A DNA stretch of 64,000 nt from contig NZ_CP132204.1 of assembly GCF_030718995.1 (NCBI RefSeq), positions 2,046,001 to 2,110,000 on the forward strand, read 5' to 3'. The translations under genes and the position numbers were made by a program. Below are positions 1 through 7,560 of the stretch, in pieces. Each line of letters starts with the position of its first letter. The stretch's first letter is position 1. Source of the DNA: Arthrobacter oryzae. Lineage in GTDB: Bacteria > Actinomycetota > Actinomycetes > Actinomycetales > Micrococcaceae. The notes below the pieces were generated by a model. That model did no database searches. It was not told where the DNA came from and saw nothing but the letters and a program-made list of their open reading frames with translations.

Positions 1-298
1 CAATCAGCTGGATGGCGGCAGAGGCATCATTCACGCCCTCTGATGCCGCGCGGAGAACGGCTTCAAGGGACGCCCAGCGGTTGAGCGGGTTGACGAACGT
101 GCCACGGCCCCGCTCCACGCTCAGGATGCGCTGCGCTTCGAGCGTCTTCATGGCTTCCCGCACGGTCATGCGGCTGACTTCGTGCTTCGCGCTCAGTTCC
201 AGTTCGCCGGGGACGCTGGACCCGGGCGGGAACTCGCCGGCAATGATCCGGTCCAGGAGTTCATCGGCCACCACGCCGACCAGTGATTTACGTGCCAA
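1..298 (-). CDS. GntR/FadR-family transcriptional regulator (N-terminal part, runs off left edge)
   Basis: Only about 99 N-terminal residues are inside the window. They form a GntR-type winged helix-turn-helix: a segment reading LLDRIIAGEFPPGSSVP, then SRMTVREAMKTLEAQ for the recognition region, then the ERGRGTFV wing. The C-terminal ligand domain lies outside, so the subfamily (FadR-like) is a guess. The start is a TTG at 298, with GGGGG about 5 nt upstream on the minus strand. The gene is divergent from the sugar-acid operon, and two palindromes lie between them, so it is probably the local regulator and autoregulated. The opposite-strand ORF here is a shadow. Confidence 0.85.
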   Translation of the reverse strand, partial: MARKSLVGVVADELLDRIIAGEFPPGSSVPGELELSAKHEVSRMTVREAMKTLEAQRILSVERGRGTFVNPLNRWASLEAVLRAASEGVNDASAAIQLI

Positions 299-327
299 TT
301 TTCCCCCGTTCAGCGGTGAGCGACGAT

Positions 328-338
328 TTGTCCGACAA
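328..338. promoter_or_regulatory. Putative GntR operator 1
   Basis: TTGTCCGACAA is a perfect 5+1+5 palindrome about 30 nt upstream of the gntR start. Its shape (TTGTC-N-GACAA) matches operators commonly bound by FadR-subfamily GntR proteins. Assignment to this regulator is inferred from position. Confidence 0.55.
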
Positions 339-361
339 GTCTACTTGCGCGTCCCTGTGCC

Positions 362-391
362 TTGTGCCACACTAGCATTCAAATGTTAGAT
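362..391 (+). promoter_or_regulatory. Possible promoter of the sugar-acid operon
   Basis: TTGTGC at 362-367 and TTAGAT at 386-391 are separated by 18 nt. The proposed -10 overlaps operator 2, which would let the GntR protein block initiation. Both hexamers are imperfect, so this is tentative. Confidence 0.35.
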
Positions 392-406
392 GTCTGACAT
401 CTTACA
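384..406. promoter_or_regulatory. Putative GntR operator 2
   Basis: A 23-bp palindrome with one mismatched pair (387/403). Its perfect core is AGATGTCTGACATCT at 388-402, flanked by TGT and ACA. It lies 45 nt before the kinase start and is related to operator 1 by the shared TGTC-N-GACA core. Confidence 0.6.
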
Positions 407-450
407 ATTACCTAACCGCAACAGAGATTTCATACACAACGGAGTGCAAA

Positions 451-1947
451 GTGCCCCTTGAAGCAGACGTACTGGCAGCCTTTCCGGCAGAGGTCCAGAT
501 TCCCGCTGAGCTGGTTGCCAACGCTGTCGCGGCGTCCTCGGCAGCCTCCCCCCGAGTGCTGGTAGTGCTCGACGACGACCCCACCGGCACGCAGTCCGTT
601 GCCGACCTGCCGGTCCTCACCCGCTGGGACGTGGCCGATTTCACTTGGGCGTTCACCCATATCCGGGAGAACCAGACCAAGCCAGCCGTCTACGTGCTGA
701 CCAACACCCGCAGCCTGGACCCGGCCGAAGCCGCTGCGCGGAACGAAGAAATCGTCCGCAACGCGCTCACCGCAGCAGGGGCCGCCGAAGGCGACGTGCT
801 CCGGCTCGGGTTCGTCAGCCGCAGCGACTCCACGCTCCGCGGACACTACCCGCTCGAACCCGACGTCATCGCCGGCACTGTGGCTGCGGTCAGCGGCGAG
901 GTGACTGACGGCGTCGTCATTGTTCCCGCTTTTCCCGACGCCGGCCGCGTCACCATTGGAGGCGTCCACTACATGCGCGGGGACGCCGGAACGCTGATCC
1001 CCGTGGCCGAGACGGAGTTCGCCAAGGACGCCACCTTCGGCTACGCGAACTCCGAAATGGCCAAGTACGTGGAGGAGAAGTCGCAGGGCCGTTTTGCCGC
1101 GGATTCGGTGATCGTCCTGGACCTGAACATCATCCGAGCAGCCGGTCCGGACGGCGACCCCATGGTCTCAGCGAAGGCCATCGCCGACGCCATCGAACCC
1201 GCCACTGACTCCACGCCCATCGTTGCCGACATCGTCACGGAGAACGACTTCCGTGCCCTGGCGCTGGGCCTTGAGGAAGCGGAACGCCGCGGCAAGAAAC
1301 TGCTGTACCGCGTGGGTCCTCCGTTCGTCCGTGGCCGCATCGGCCAGGAAATCCGTCCCGCCCTCAGCGGCGAAGAAGCCTACGCGGGCAACACTCCCTC
1401 CACGGCCGGCGGCCTGATCGTCGTGGGCTCCCATGTCGGCGTCACCACGCGCCAGCTCAATGACCTCACCAAGCAGCACAGCGCGGCGCGTATCGTCGAG
1501 ATCGACGTCGAGAAGCTGCTTGCCGCTGAAGACGTTGCGGAGGCCTACATCGGAACGGTGGTGTCCGACGTCGTCGAGGCGCTGCAGGGCGGCGACGTCA
1601 TCGTCCACACCAGCCGCCTGCTGATCAAAACCGGCGACGCCGCCGAGAGCCTGCGGATAGCGCGCACGGTGTCCGCCGCCGTCGTCGCCGTCGTGAACCG
1701 TACGCTCAAGACGTTCCCGCCGCGTTTCGTCATCGCCAAGGGCGGCATTACGTCCTCGGACGTGGCAGCCCACGGCCTGGAAATCCGGCATGCGATTGTC
1801 CGCGGGCCCATGCTGCCGGGCATCGTATCCCTCTGGGAGCCGGTGGACGGTCCCGCCAAGGGCATCCCGTACATCGTCTTCGCCGGCAACGTGGGCGACG
1901 ACGAATCCCTCACCCAGGTGACGCGCAAACTCAGCAACACTTTCTAA
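451..1947 (+). CDS. Four-carbon acid sugar kinase (DUF1537/OtnK family)
   Basis: The 498-aa protein has the DUF1537 kinase pattern: an N-terminal VLVVLDDDPTGTQS block and a C-terminal nucleotide-binding region with AKGGITSSD and the Gly-rich FAGNVGDDE segment. Characterised members phosphorylate 3-oxo-tetronate (OtnK), L-threonate-derived acids (LtnK) or D-threonate (DtnK). The exact substrate cannot be read from the sequence. The start is GTG at 451 with GGAG at 441-444. It is the first gene of an operon with a dehydrogenase, a GntP permease and an aldolase, and sits beside a GntR regulator, which fits catabolism of threonate or erythronate. Confidence 0.88.
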   Translation: MPLEADVLAAFPAEVQIPAELVANAVAASSAASPRVLVVLDDDPTGTQSVADLPVLTRWDVADFTWAFTHIRENQTKPAVYVLTNTRSLDPAEAAARNEEIVRNALTAAGAAEGDVLRLGFVSRSDSTLRGHYPLEPDVIAGTVAAVSGEVTDGVVIVPAFPDAGRVTIGGVHYMRGDAGTLIPVAETEFAKDATFGYANSEMAKYVEEKSQGRFAADSVIVLDLNIIRAAGPDGDPMVSAKAIADAIEPATDSTPIVADIVTENDFRALALGLEEAERRGKKLLYRVGPPFVRGRIGQEIRPALSGEEAYAGNTPSTAGGLIVVGSHVGVTTRQLNDLTKQHSAARIVEIDVEKLLAAEDVAEAYIGTVVSDVVEALQGGDVIVHTSRLLIKTGDAAESLRIARTVSAAVVAVVNRTLKTFPPRFVIAKGGITSSDVAAHGLEIRHAIVRGPMLPGIVSLWEPVDGPAKGIPYIVFAGNVGDDESLTQVTRKLSNTF

Positions 1948-1985
1948 ACCTCCCCACCGGCACCACCCCTTCAATGGAGAACACC

Positions 1986-2885
1986 ATGACCAGCAACTAC
2001 ACCATCACCGTCCTGGGCCTCGGCGCCATGGGCCTGCCCATGGCCACCCGTTTGGCCAGCCAGCTCACTGTCCACGGCTTCGACATCGCCGAACCGCGGC
2101 TGAAGCTCGCCGAAGAAGCCGGGATCCGCACCTTCGCCTCCGCACGCAAGGCCTCCGAAGGCGCCGACGCCCTGCTCCTGGCGGTGCGCAACGGCGAGCA
2201 GCTCAACGACGTCCTGTTCGGCGAGAACGGCGTGGCTTCCGTGCTCAAGCCGGGCGCCGTCGTCATCCTCGGCAGCACCGTGGGCACCGAGGCCATCCCG
2301 GCCACCGTGGACCGACTGGCCGAATTCGGCGTCGACCTGGTGGACGCACCCCTGTCCGGCGGCCCCAAGCGCGCCGGTGAGGGCGACCTGCTGATCGTGG
2401 TGGGCGCATCGCCGGAGGCCCGGGAAAAGGCCCGCCCCGCGCTGGAGCTGCTGGCCTCCACCCTCACCGTCGTGGGCGACAAGCCTGGCGACGGCCAGGC
2501 CCTCAAGACCGTCAACCAGCTTCTCTGCGGCGTCCACATCGCCGCCGCTGCCGAGGCCCTCGCCCTGGCCGACGCCCTCGGCCTGGACCAGGAGAAGACC
2601 CTCAAGGCGCTCGAAGCCGGTGCCGCCGGTTCGTTTATGCTCTCCAACCGCGGCCCGCGCATCCTCGAGGCCTATACGGAAGAGGGCGCCGAGGTGCTGA
2701 GCCGCCTGGACATCTTCGTCAAGGACATGGGCATCGTCGGCAAGGCCACCCGCGCGGCCGGCCTCGCCGCCCCCGTCGCGGCAGCAGCCGAGCAGCTCTA
2801 CCTGCTGGGCCAGGCGCAGGGCCTCGCCGCGGCAGACGACTCCGCCGTCATCAAGGTTGTCGCCCCCACCAAGCGCACCGCCTAA
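1986..2885 (+). CDS. NAD(P)-dependent 2-hydroxyacid dehydrogenase of the 3-hydroxyisobutyrate dehydrogenase family (LtnD-like)
   Basis: The protein (about 300 aa) opens with the Rossmann motif GLGAMGLPMA, then has the family substrate motif DAPLSGGPKRAGEGDL and the catalytic-Lys helix around KTVNQLLCGVH. In acid-sugar operons this family (LtnD/DenD) oxidises L-threonate or D-erythronate at C2 before isomerisation and phosphorylation. The start is ATG 1986, because GGAG at 1976-1979 is correctly spaced for it. The in-frame ATG at 1974 overlaps that ribosome-binding site and is unlikely. It lies 38 nt after the kinase. Substrate assignment is by neighbourhood. Confidence 0.82.
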   Translation: MTSNYTITVLGLGAMGLPMATRLASQLTVHGFDIAEPRLKLAEEAGIRTFASARKASEGADALLLAVRNGEQLNDVLFGENGVASVLKPGAVVILGSTVGTEAIPATVDRLAEFGVDLVDAPLSGGPKRAGEGDLLIVVGASPEAREKARPALELLASTLTVVGDKPGDGQALKTVNQLLCGVHIAAAAEALALADALGLDQEKTLKALEAGAAGSFMLSNRGPRILEAYTEEGAEVLSRLDIFVKDMGIVGKATRAAGLAAPVAAAAEQLYLLGQAQGLAAADDSAVIKVVAPTKRTA

Positions 2886-2914
2886 CCACCCGCTCCCTCC
2901 GAATAACTCAAGCC

Positions 2915-2946
2915 CGACGACGGCGGTCCCCCCTCCGCCGTCGTCG
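2915..2946 (+). other. Strong intercistronic hairpin
   Basis: CGACGACGGCGG (2915-2926) pairs perfectly with CCGCCGTCGTCG (2935-2946) around an 8-nt loop, a 12-bp GC stem. No T-run follows and the next gene starts 47 nt later. It is therefore more likely an mRNA stability or processing element, or a partial attenuator, than a full terminator. Confidence 0.55.
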
Positions 2947-2993
2947 TACCACCCGTCCGGCCAGCCGTCCTGGCCTGTCAAAGGAGACACCCA

Positions 2994-4412
2994 ATGAGCG
3001 CTCTCGCTCTTCTGGCCATAGCAGTCGCAGGCGTGGCCTTGCTGCTTGTGGCAGTGATCAAGTTCAAGATTCCTGCTTTCCTGGCACTGCTTGTCGTCAG
3101 CGTCGGCGTAGCCCTCGTCGCCGGAATCCCCCTTCCGGACATCATCAAAACGGTCACGGAAGGCATGGGTGGAACGCTTGGTTCCGTTGCCATCCTGGTG
3201 GGCCTCGGAGCCATGCTCGGAAAGATGATCGAAATCTCCGGCGGAGCGCAGTCGCTGGCCGGAAAGTTCACCCAGCTGCTGGGCCCGCGCCGGGTCATCG
3301 CGGCACTCACCGCGGCGGCATTCCTGCTAGCCATCCCGGTGTTCTTCGACGTCGGATTCATCATCCTGATTCCCATCATCTACGGCTTCTCCAAGGCTGC
3401 AGGCGTGAACCCGATCAAGATCGGCCTTCCCGTCGGCGCCATCATGCTGGCAATCCACGTAGTGGTTCCGCCGCACCCCGGCGTCGTCGGCGGTGCCGGC
3501 ATCCTTAAGGCCGATATCGGCTGGACCACGATCTTTGGCCTCCTCATCTGCATCCCCGTCGGTATCCTCGGCTACTTCGTGGCCAAGAAGCTGAACCGCC
3601 GCGAATACAGCATGCTGTCCACCACAGCCGAGCAGTTCCGCCTTTTCGGCAGCGGCAAATCGGAAGTCGAGCAGGACTCACCGCAGGGCACGTCGAAGTC
3701 GTCCGTGCTCACCGCCGTCAAGACGGCCCCCAGCCCCGTGATGATCATCACGCTGATTGTCCTGCCCATCCTCATGATCATGGTGGGCACGGTGGGTGCG
3801 GTCATCCTGCCCAAGGACTCTTTCGGCTCCCAGCTCGCCGCTTTTGTTGGCGCACCCCTCATCGCCTTGCTGACGGCCCTGGGCCTCGCCTACTACTTCC
3901 TCGGCATCCGCCGCGGCTGGTCCTCGCAGCACACGGGTGAAGTCATGGACTCCGCGCTCGCTCCCACCGCGATCGTGATCCTGGTGACCGGCGCCGGCGG
4001 CGTATTCGGCAAGGTCCTGACAGTTTCCGGCATCGGCAAAGCGCTGGCCGAAGGACTGCAGTCCGCAGGCCTCCCCGTCATCCTGATGGCCTTCATCCTC
4101 GCCGCCATCCTGCGCGCTTCGCAGGGCTCTGCCACCGTGGCCATTATTACGACGGCGGGCCTCCTCGCCGCCTCAGTGGCCGACGGCGGCTACTCGCCGG
4201 TGCAGACCGCGCTCATCCTTGTTGCCATCGGCTTCGGCGCATTCGGACTCAGCCACGTCAATGACTCGGGCTTCTGGATCGTTACCCGCTACCTCGGCTT
4301 GTCCGTGTCCGACGGACTCCGCACCTGGACCGTCCTTACCACCATCCTGGGCCTGGCCGGCTTCGCCCTGACCTTCGTCGCCTGGATCCTGGTGGGAGGC
4401 CTGAGCGCCTGA
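2994..4412 (+). CDS. GntP-family proton-coupled sugar-acid permease
   Basis: A 472-aa integral membrane protein with about 12 hydrophobic segments and typical GntP features: KFKIPAFLALL near the N-terminus, AIPVFFDVGF around 105-115, VVPPHPGVVGG around 155-165, and HVNDSGFW near the C-terminus. Known relatives carry gluconate, idonate or D-serine into the cytoplasm. Here the neighbours suggest threonate or erythronate. AAAGGAG sits 7 nt before ATG 2994. Its stop overlaps the aldolase start by one base (TGATG), which implies translational coupling. Confidence 0.9.
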   Translation: MSALALLAIAVAGVALLLVAVIKFKIPAFLALLVVSVGVALVAGIPLPDIIKTVTEGMGGTLGSVAILVGLGAMLGKMIEISGGAQSLAGKFTQLLGPRRVIAALTAAAFLLAIPVFFDVGFIILIPIIYGFSKAAGVNPIKIGLPVGAIMLAIHVVVPPHPGVVGGAGILKADIGWTTIFGLLICIPVGILGYFVAKKLNRREYSMLSTTAEQFRLFGSGKSEVEQDSPQGTSKSSVLTAVKTAPSPVMIITLIVLPILMIMVGTVGAVILPKDSFGSQLAAFVGAPLIALLTALGLAYYFLGIRRGWSSQHTGEVMDSALAPTAIVILVTGAGGVFGKVLTVSGIGKALAEGLQSAGLPVILMAFILAAILRASQGSATVAIITTAGLLAASVADGGYSPVQTALILVAIGFGAFGLSHVNDSGFWIVTRYLGLSVSDGLRTWTVLTTILGLAGFALTFVAWILVGGLSA

Positions 4413-5308
4413 TGCGTGCCCGACTCGACCACCTGGTGGTGTCCGCCCTCCAGCAGGGCGCAGCCGTTCCGGCCTTCACCTGCTACGACTTCACCACGGC
4501 GCTGGCCGTGGTGGAGGCGGCCGAAGGGGCCGGACGCGGCGCAATCCTGCTGGTGGCCCCCAAGACTGCCGCCACCCCCAACGGGCTGCGGCTCATCACG
4601 GCGCTCCGCGGACTGGCGGACGCCGCCAGTGTCCCCATCGCCGTGCAGCTGGACCACGCTTCCGATCTCCGGGTGATTGCCGACGCCGTCGCGGCGGGTG
4701 CGGATTCGGTCCTCGCGGACGGTTCCTCCCTGCCCTACGAGGACAACATCGCGCTGGTCCGCGAAGCGCGCGCCGCGCTGGCAGCGCAAGGCCATGCCGA
4801 CGTCGTGATTGAAGCGGAACTGGGCGGCCTGGCCGGCGACGAGGACCGCGCCTTCGGTGCGGACGCGTCAGGTCCGTTGACGGACGGCACCGCCACGGAT
4901 GCAGGGTCCGGCACCGCCGGGCTGACCGATTCCGCCCAAGTGGAGGACTTCGTGGCCCGCACCGGCGCGCAGCTGCTGGCCGTCGCCGTGGGCAACGTGC
5001 ATGGCAAGTACAAGGGGGAGCCGCAGCTGCGGTGGGACGTGCTGCAGGACATCGCGGTAAGGACGCACATCCCGCTGGTGCTGCACGGCGCCTCCGGCAT
5101 CCCCGCGGAGGAACTGGTCAAGGCCGCCGCCATGAACGTGGGCAAGGTGAACTTCAACACCGAGCTCCGCACCGGCGTCCTGGCCACGCTGGAATCCGAA
5201 ACCGCTCCGCACCGCGCCGACGGCGAGAACCTCCAGGGACTGCTGGGGAAGTGGAACGCCTCGGCCAGGGACTTCGCCGCCGGAGCCCTGTCCACCCTCA
5301 CCAAGTAG
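4412..5308 (+). CDS. Class II fructose-bisphosphate aldolase-like protein
   Basis: A 298-aa TIM-barrel aldolase of the FbaA/KbaY/GatY group. The zinc-ligand His residues are visible as QLDHAS (H82), NVHGKYKG (H197) and LHGASGIP (H225). The EAELGGLAGDED segment and the KVNFNTELR phosphate-binding segment are also present. A Gly/Asp/Thr-rich stretch (about 148-172) fills the variable loop. It starts inside the permease stop codon. The characterised tetronate pathways use OtnI isomerase and OtnC, an adducin-type aldolase. Neither is seen here, so this enzyme may perform a different C-C cleavage step. Actual substrate unknown. Confidence 0.8.
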   Translation: MRARLDHLVVSALQQGAAVPAFTCYDFTTALAVVEAAEGAGRGAILLVAPKTAATPNGLRLITALRGLADAASVPIAVQLDHASDLRVIADAVAAGADSVLADGSSLPYEDNIALVREARAALAAQGHADVVIEAELGGLAGDEDRAFGADASGPLTDGTATDAGSGTAGLTDSAQVEDFVARTGAQLLAVAVGNVHGKYKGEPQLRWDVLQDIAVRTHIPLVLHGASGIPAEELVKAAAMNVGKVNFNTELRTGVLATLESETAPHRADGENLQGLLGKWNASARDFAAGALSTLTK

Positions 5309-5372
5309 GAGTTTTTGTCCAGATAACGGGAGTTGGAGGGCCATTAGCTCGCGATAAGTGGACAAAAACTCC
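5308..5372. repeat. 65-bp palindromic intergenic repeat, family A copy 1
   Basis: GGAGTTTTTGTCC (5308-5320) is inverted perfectly at 5360-5372. The core holds GGGAGTT and a TCGCGATAAGTG block next to the right arm. A second copy of identical length lies at 31818-31882. The left arm begins on the last base of the aldolase stop codon, so it may also end the operon transcript. Confidence 0.8.
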
Positions 5373-5385
5373 CGGCGAGGGGGGC

Positions 5386-5391
5386 TAGGAT
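5386..5391 (+). promoter_or_regulatory. Leaderless-type -10 for the DUF1304 gene
   Basis: TAGGAT is followed by exactly 6 nt and then ATG 5398, so transcription should start at or next to the start codon. Confidence 0.5.
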
Positions 5392-5397
5392 CAAGCC

Positions 5398-5790
5398 ATG
5401 ATCCCGGCCTCCCTCGTTCTTGCGTTCATCGCCGGCCTGCTGCACGTCTACATCTTCACCCTGGAGTCCGTCACGTGGACGCGGCCGGCCACCTGGAAGC
5501 GCTTCGGCGTCGCCTCGCAGGCCGACGCCGAGACCACCCGCCCGTTGGCGTACAACCAGGGCTTTTACAACCTGTTCCTGGCCGTCGGCGCGCTGGCCGG
5601 GATCGGTGCGGTCCTCCTCGGTCAGCCGGTCATCGGCTGGACCCTCATCTTCGCGTCCTGCGGATCCATGCTGCTCGCCGCCGCCGTCCTGGCGCTGAGC
5701 GGGCGGAAGTACCTCCGCGCCGCCGCAACGCAAGGCACGACGCCGTTGCTCGCCGTCGTGCTCGGCCTCCTGGGGCTGCTCACCGCCTGA
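5398..5790 (+). CDS. DUF1304 family small membrane protein
   Basis: A 130-aa protein with four hydrophobic helices (about 3-20, 50-70, 76-95 and 110-128). The conserved DUF1304 pattern is present: an N-terminal LLHVYIFTLES, then the TRPLAYNQGFYNLFLA motif. The molecular function of the family is unknown. A TAGGAT hexamer 6 nt before the ATG points to a leaderless, separately transcribed gene, not an extension of the sugar-acid operon. Confidence 0.88.
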   Translation: MIPASLVLAFIAGLLHVYIFTLESVTWTRPATWKRFGVASQADAETTRPLAYNQGFYNLFLAVGALAGIGAVLLGQPVIGWTLIFASCGSMLLAAAVLALSGRKYLRAAATQGTTPLLAVVLGLLGLLTA

Positions 5791-5875
5791 GCCGGCACGG
5801 TTTCTGGTCCTTGACGGACGCCCGGCGGACAATGGACAGTACGCAGAGTATCGTTCGGTGTCCGTAGGGAGCGCA

Positions 5876-7198
5876 ATGGGTGTTCCGCAGCCGCAGCAGC
5901 CGGCACGCGATGTCGTGATCGACCTTGCCCGCTTCTTCTGCCTGGCGCTGGTGGTGGTGGGGCACACCATGATGGTCAGCCCCGTGCTCCACCCCGACGG
6001 AACCGTGACCACCGAGAACACCCTGGCCCTGCAGGACTGGTTCGAACCGATCATCTGGATTTTCATGGTGATGCCGCTCTTCTTCGTGGCCGGCGGCATC
6101 ACCGGGCTGCAGTCCTGGCGGCGGCTCAAGGCCCGTGGCGGGACCGGCCTCGAATTCGCCCAGGCGCGGCTGCTGCGCCTCATCCGCCCGGCCGCTGCAC
6201 TGTTGGCCGTGATGTTCGCCGGGCTGTGGGCGGCCCGCCTGTCCGGCGTGGAACCGCAGGTGGTGGAGCTGATCGTCACCGGCGCCGGAATGCCGCTCTG
6301 GTTCCTTGCCGCGTACCTGGCTGCCCAGCTGAACATTCCCCTGCTCGCTGCGCTTCACGACCGTTCCCCCTGGCTTGCCGTGGCCGGCCTCACCACGCTG
6401 GTGGTGGCCGTGGACTGCATCCGCGGCGCCCTTCCGCTGCTGGCCTACGCCAACATCCTGTTCCTGTGGTGTGCCGTCCAGCAGTTGGGATTCGTCCTCG
6501 CCGACGCTCCGGCGGGGAAGCCCAGCCCCTCCACCCTGATCGCTGTCATCGTGGCGAGCAACCTCCTCCTGGGCCTGGTGACGGGCCTGGGGCTGTACCG
6601 GGGCAACATGCTGGTGAACCTGAACCCGCCCAACTTCTGCCTGCTGCTCCTTGGTGCGGCGCAGGCGGCCGCGCTCCAGCTCTCCCGGCCGGCGCTCACC
6701 GGAGCGGCCTCGGCCCGTTGGGTGCGGGCCGTGGTGGGCCTGGCCGGACGGCGGGCCATGACCGTCTACCTGTGGCACCTGCCGCTGCTGGCCGCGATGT
6801 CCGGCCTGTTGCTGCTCATGGACTTCCCAAAGCCCTCAGCCGGCACCGCCGAATGGTGGTGGTCGCGGCCGCTGGTCCTGCTCGGCATCATCGCCCTCCT
6901 GCTGCCCGTGCTCGCCGTTTTCGGGCGGCTCGAGGAACGGCCGACGGCGTCGGCCCGCTCCCGCCGCCGCCCCGCCGCCGCCGTGGTGACCGCCGTTGTG
7001 GTGGTGTTCATCCCGGTGGCAGACGCGGCGGTCAACGGACTGACGCTCGCCCTGCTGGGCGGGGGAGCGGTGTGCTTTACCTTGGCCGTGCTCCTGCTGG
7101 GCCGGATTCCCGTCGGGGCCGCCGCGCCGGACGGCACGCCGGGCGGCCCGGACGGACCATTGCCACAGGCGCCTTTAAGTGCCAATGTCGAACCATGA
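5876..7198 (+). CDS. Acyltransferase-3 family membrane protein
   Basis: A 440-aa polytopic protein with about ten membrane segments. The start of the acyltransferase-3 domain is recognisable: VIDLARFFCLALVVVGHTMM, with the likely catalytic H30. Family members transfer acyl groups to extracellular polysaccharides, peptidoglycan or lipids. The acceptor here is unknown. ATG 5876 is preferred over GTG 5858 because AGGGAG lies just upstream. The tail (about 415-440) is Gly/Pro-rich. Its TGA overlaps the ATG of the next gene by 4 nt. Confidence 0.85.
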   Translation: MGVPQPQQPARDVVIDLARFFCLALVVVGHTMMVSPVLHPDGTVTTENTLALQDWFEPIIWIFMVMPLFFVAGGITGLQSWRRLKARGGTGLEFAQARLLRLIRPAAALLAVMFAGLWAARLSGVEPQVVELIVTGAGMPLWFLAAYLAAQLNIPLLAALHDRSPWLAVAGLTTLVVAVDCIRGALPLLAYANILFLWCAVQQLGFVLADAPAGKPSPSTLIAVIVASNLLLGLVTGLGLYRGNMLVNLNPPNFCLLLLGAAQAAALQLSRPALTGAASARWVRAVVGLAGRRAMTVYLWHLPLLAAMSGLLLLMDFPKPSAGTAEWWWSRPLVLLGIIALLLPVLAVFGRLEERPTASARSRRRPAAAVVTAVVVVFIPVADAAVNGLTLALLGGGAVCFTLAVLLLGRIPVGAAAPDGTPGGPDGPLPQAPLSANVEP

Positions 7199-7551
7199 CG
7201 GAGAACACGGTATCCACGGAAGACACCTTCAGTCCGGACGTCACCACCATCCGGAACGATGAGCTCCACCGCTACGAACTGCGGGTGGGCGGGAAGCTGG
7301 CAGTGGAGTCGCGTTTCGTGGACAGACCCGGGCACGTGGACTTCATCCACACCGACACGGCGAAGGAATTCGCCGGGCAGGGGCTGGCAAAGGTGCTGGC
7401 GCATTTTGCCCTTGACGACGTGGTCTCATCGGGCAAGCGGATCATCCCGCATTGCCCCTTCATCTACGGCTACCTGAAAAAGCACGACGCGTACGGCCAG
7501 TTCATCGACTGGCCCGAACAGCCGCCCACGGACGAGGTGACCGCCTCCTAG
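7195..7551 (+). CDS. Small GNAT-fold N-acetyltransferase (YjdJ-like)
   Basis: A 118-aa protein with the compact GNAT_YjdJ layout. RYELRVGGKLAVESRF opens the fold, FIHTDTAKEFAGQGLAKVL carries the acetyl-CoA-binding Q-G-L-A segment, and IIPHCPFIYGYLKKH closes it. Substrates of the family are mostly unknown. ATG 7195 overlaps the acyltransferase stop codon (ATGA), so the two are translationally coupled. It converges on the GAF-ANTAR gene with only 9 nt between. Confidence 0.85.
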   Translation: MTENTVSTEDTFSPDVTTIRNDELHRYELRVGGKLAVESRFVDRPGHVDFIHTDTAKEFAGQGLAKVLAHFALDDVVSSGKRIIPHCPFIYGYLKKHDAYGQFIDWPEQPPTDEVTAS

Positions 7552-7560
7552 CGGAGCGGC

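Noticed and set aside
12..389. 125-codon plus-strand frame at the left edge
   Set aside because: The minus strand encodes a GntR winged helix with a ribosome-binding site, and the frame crosses both operators.
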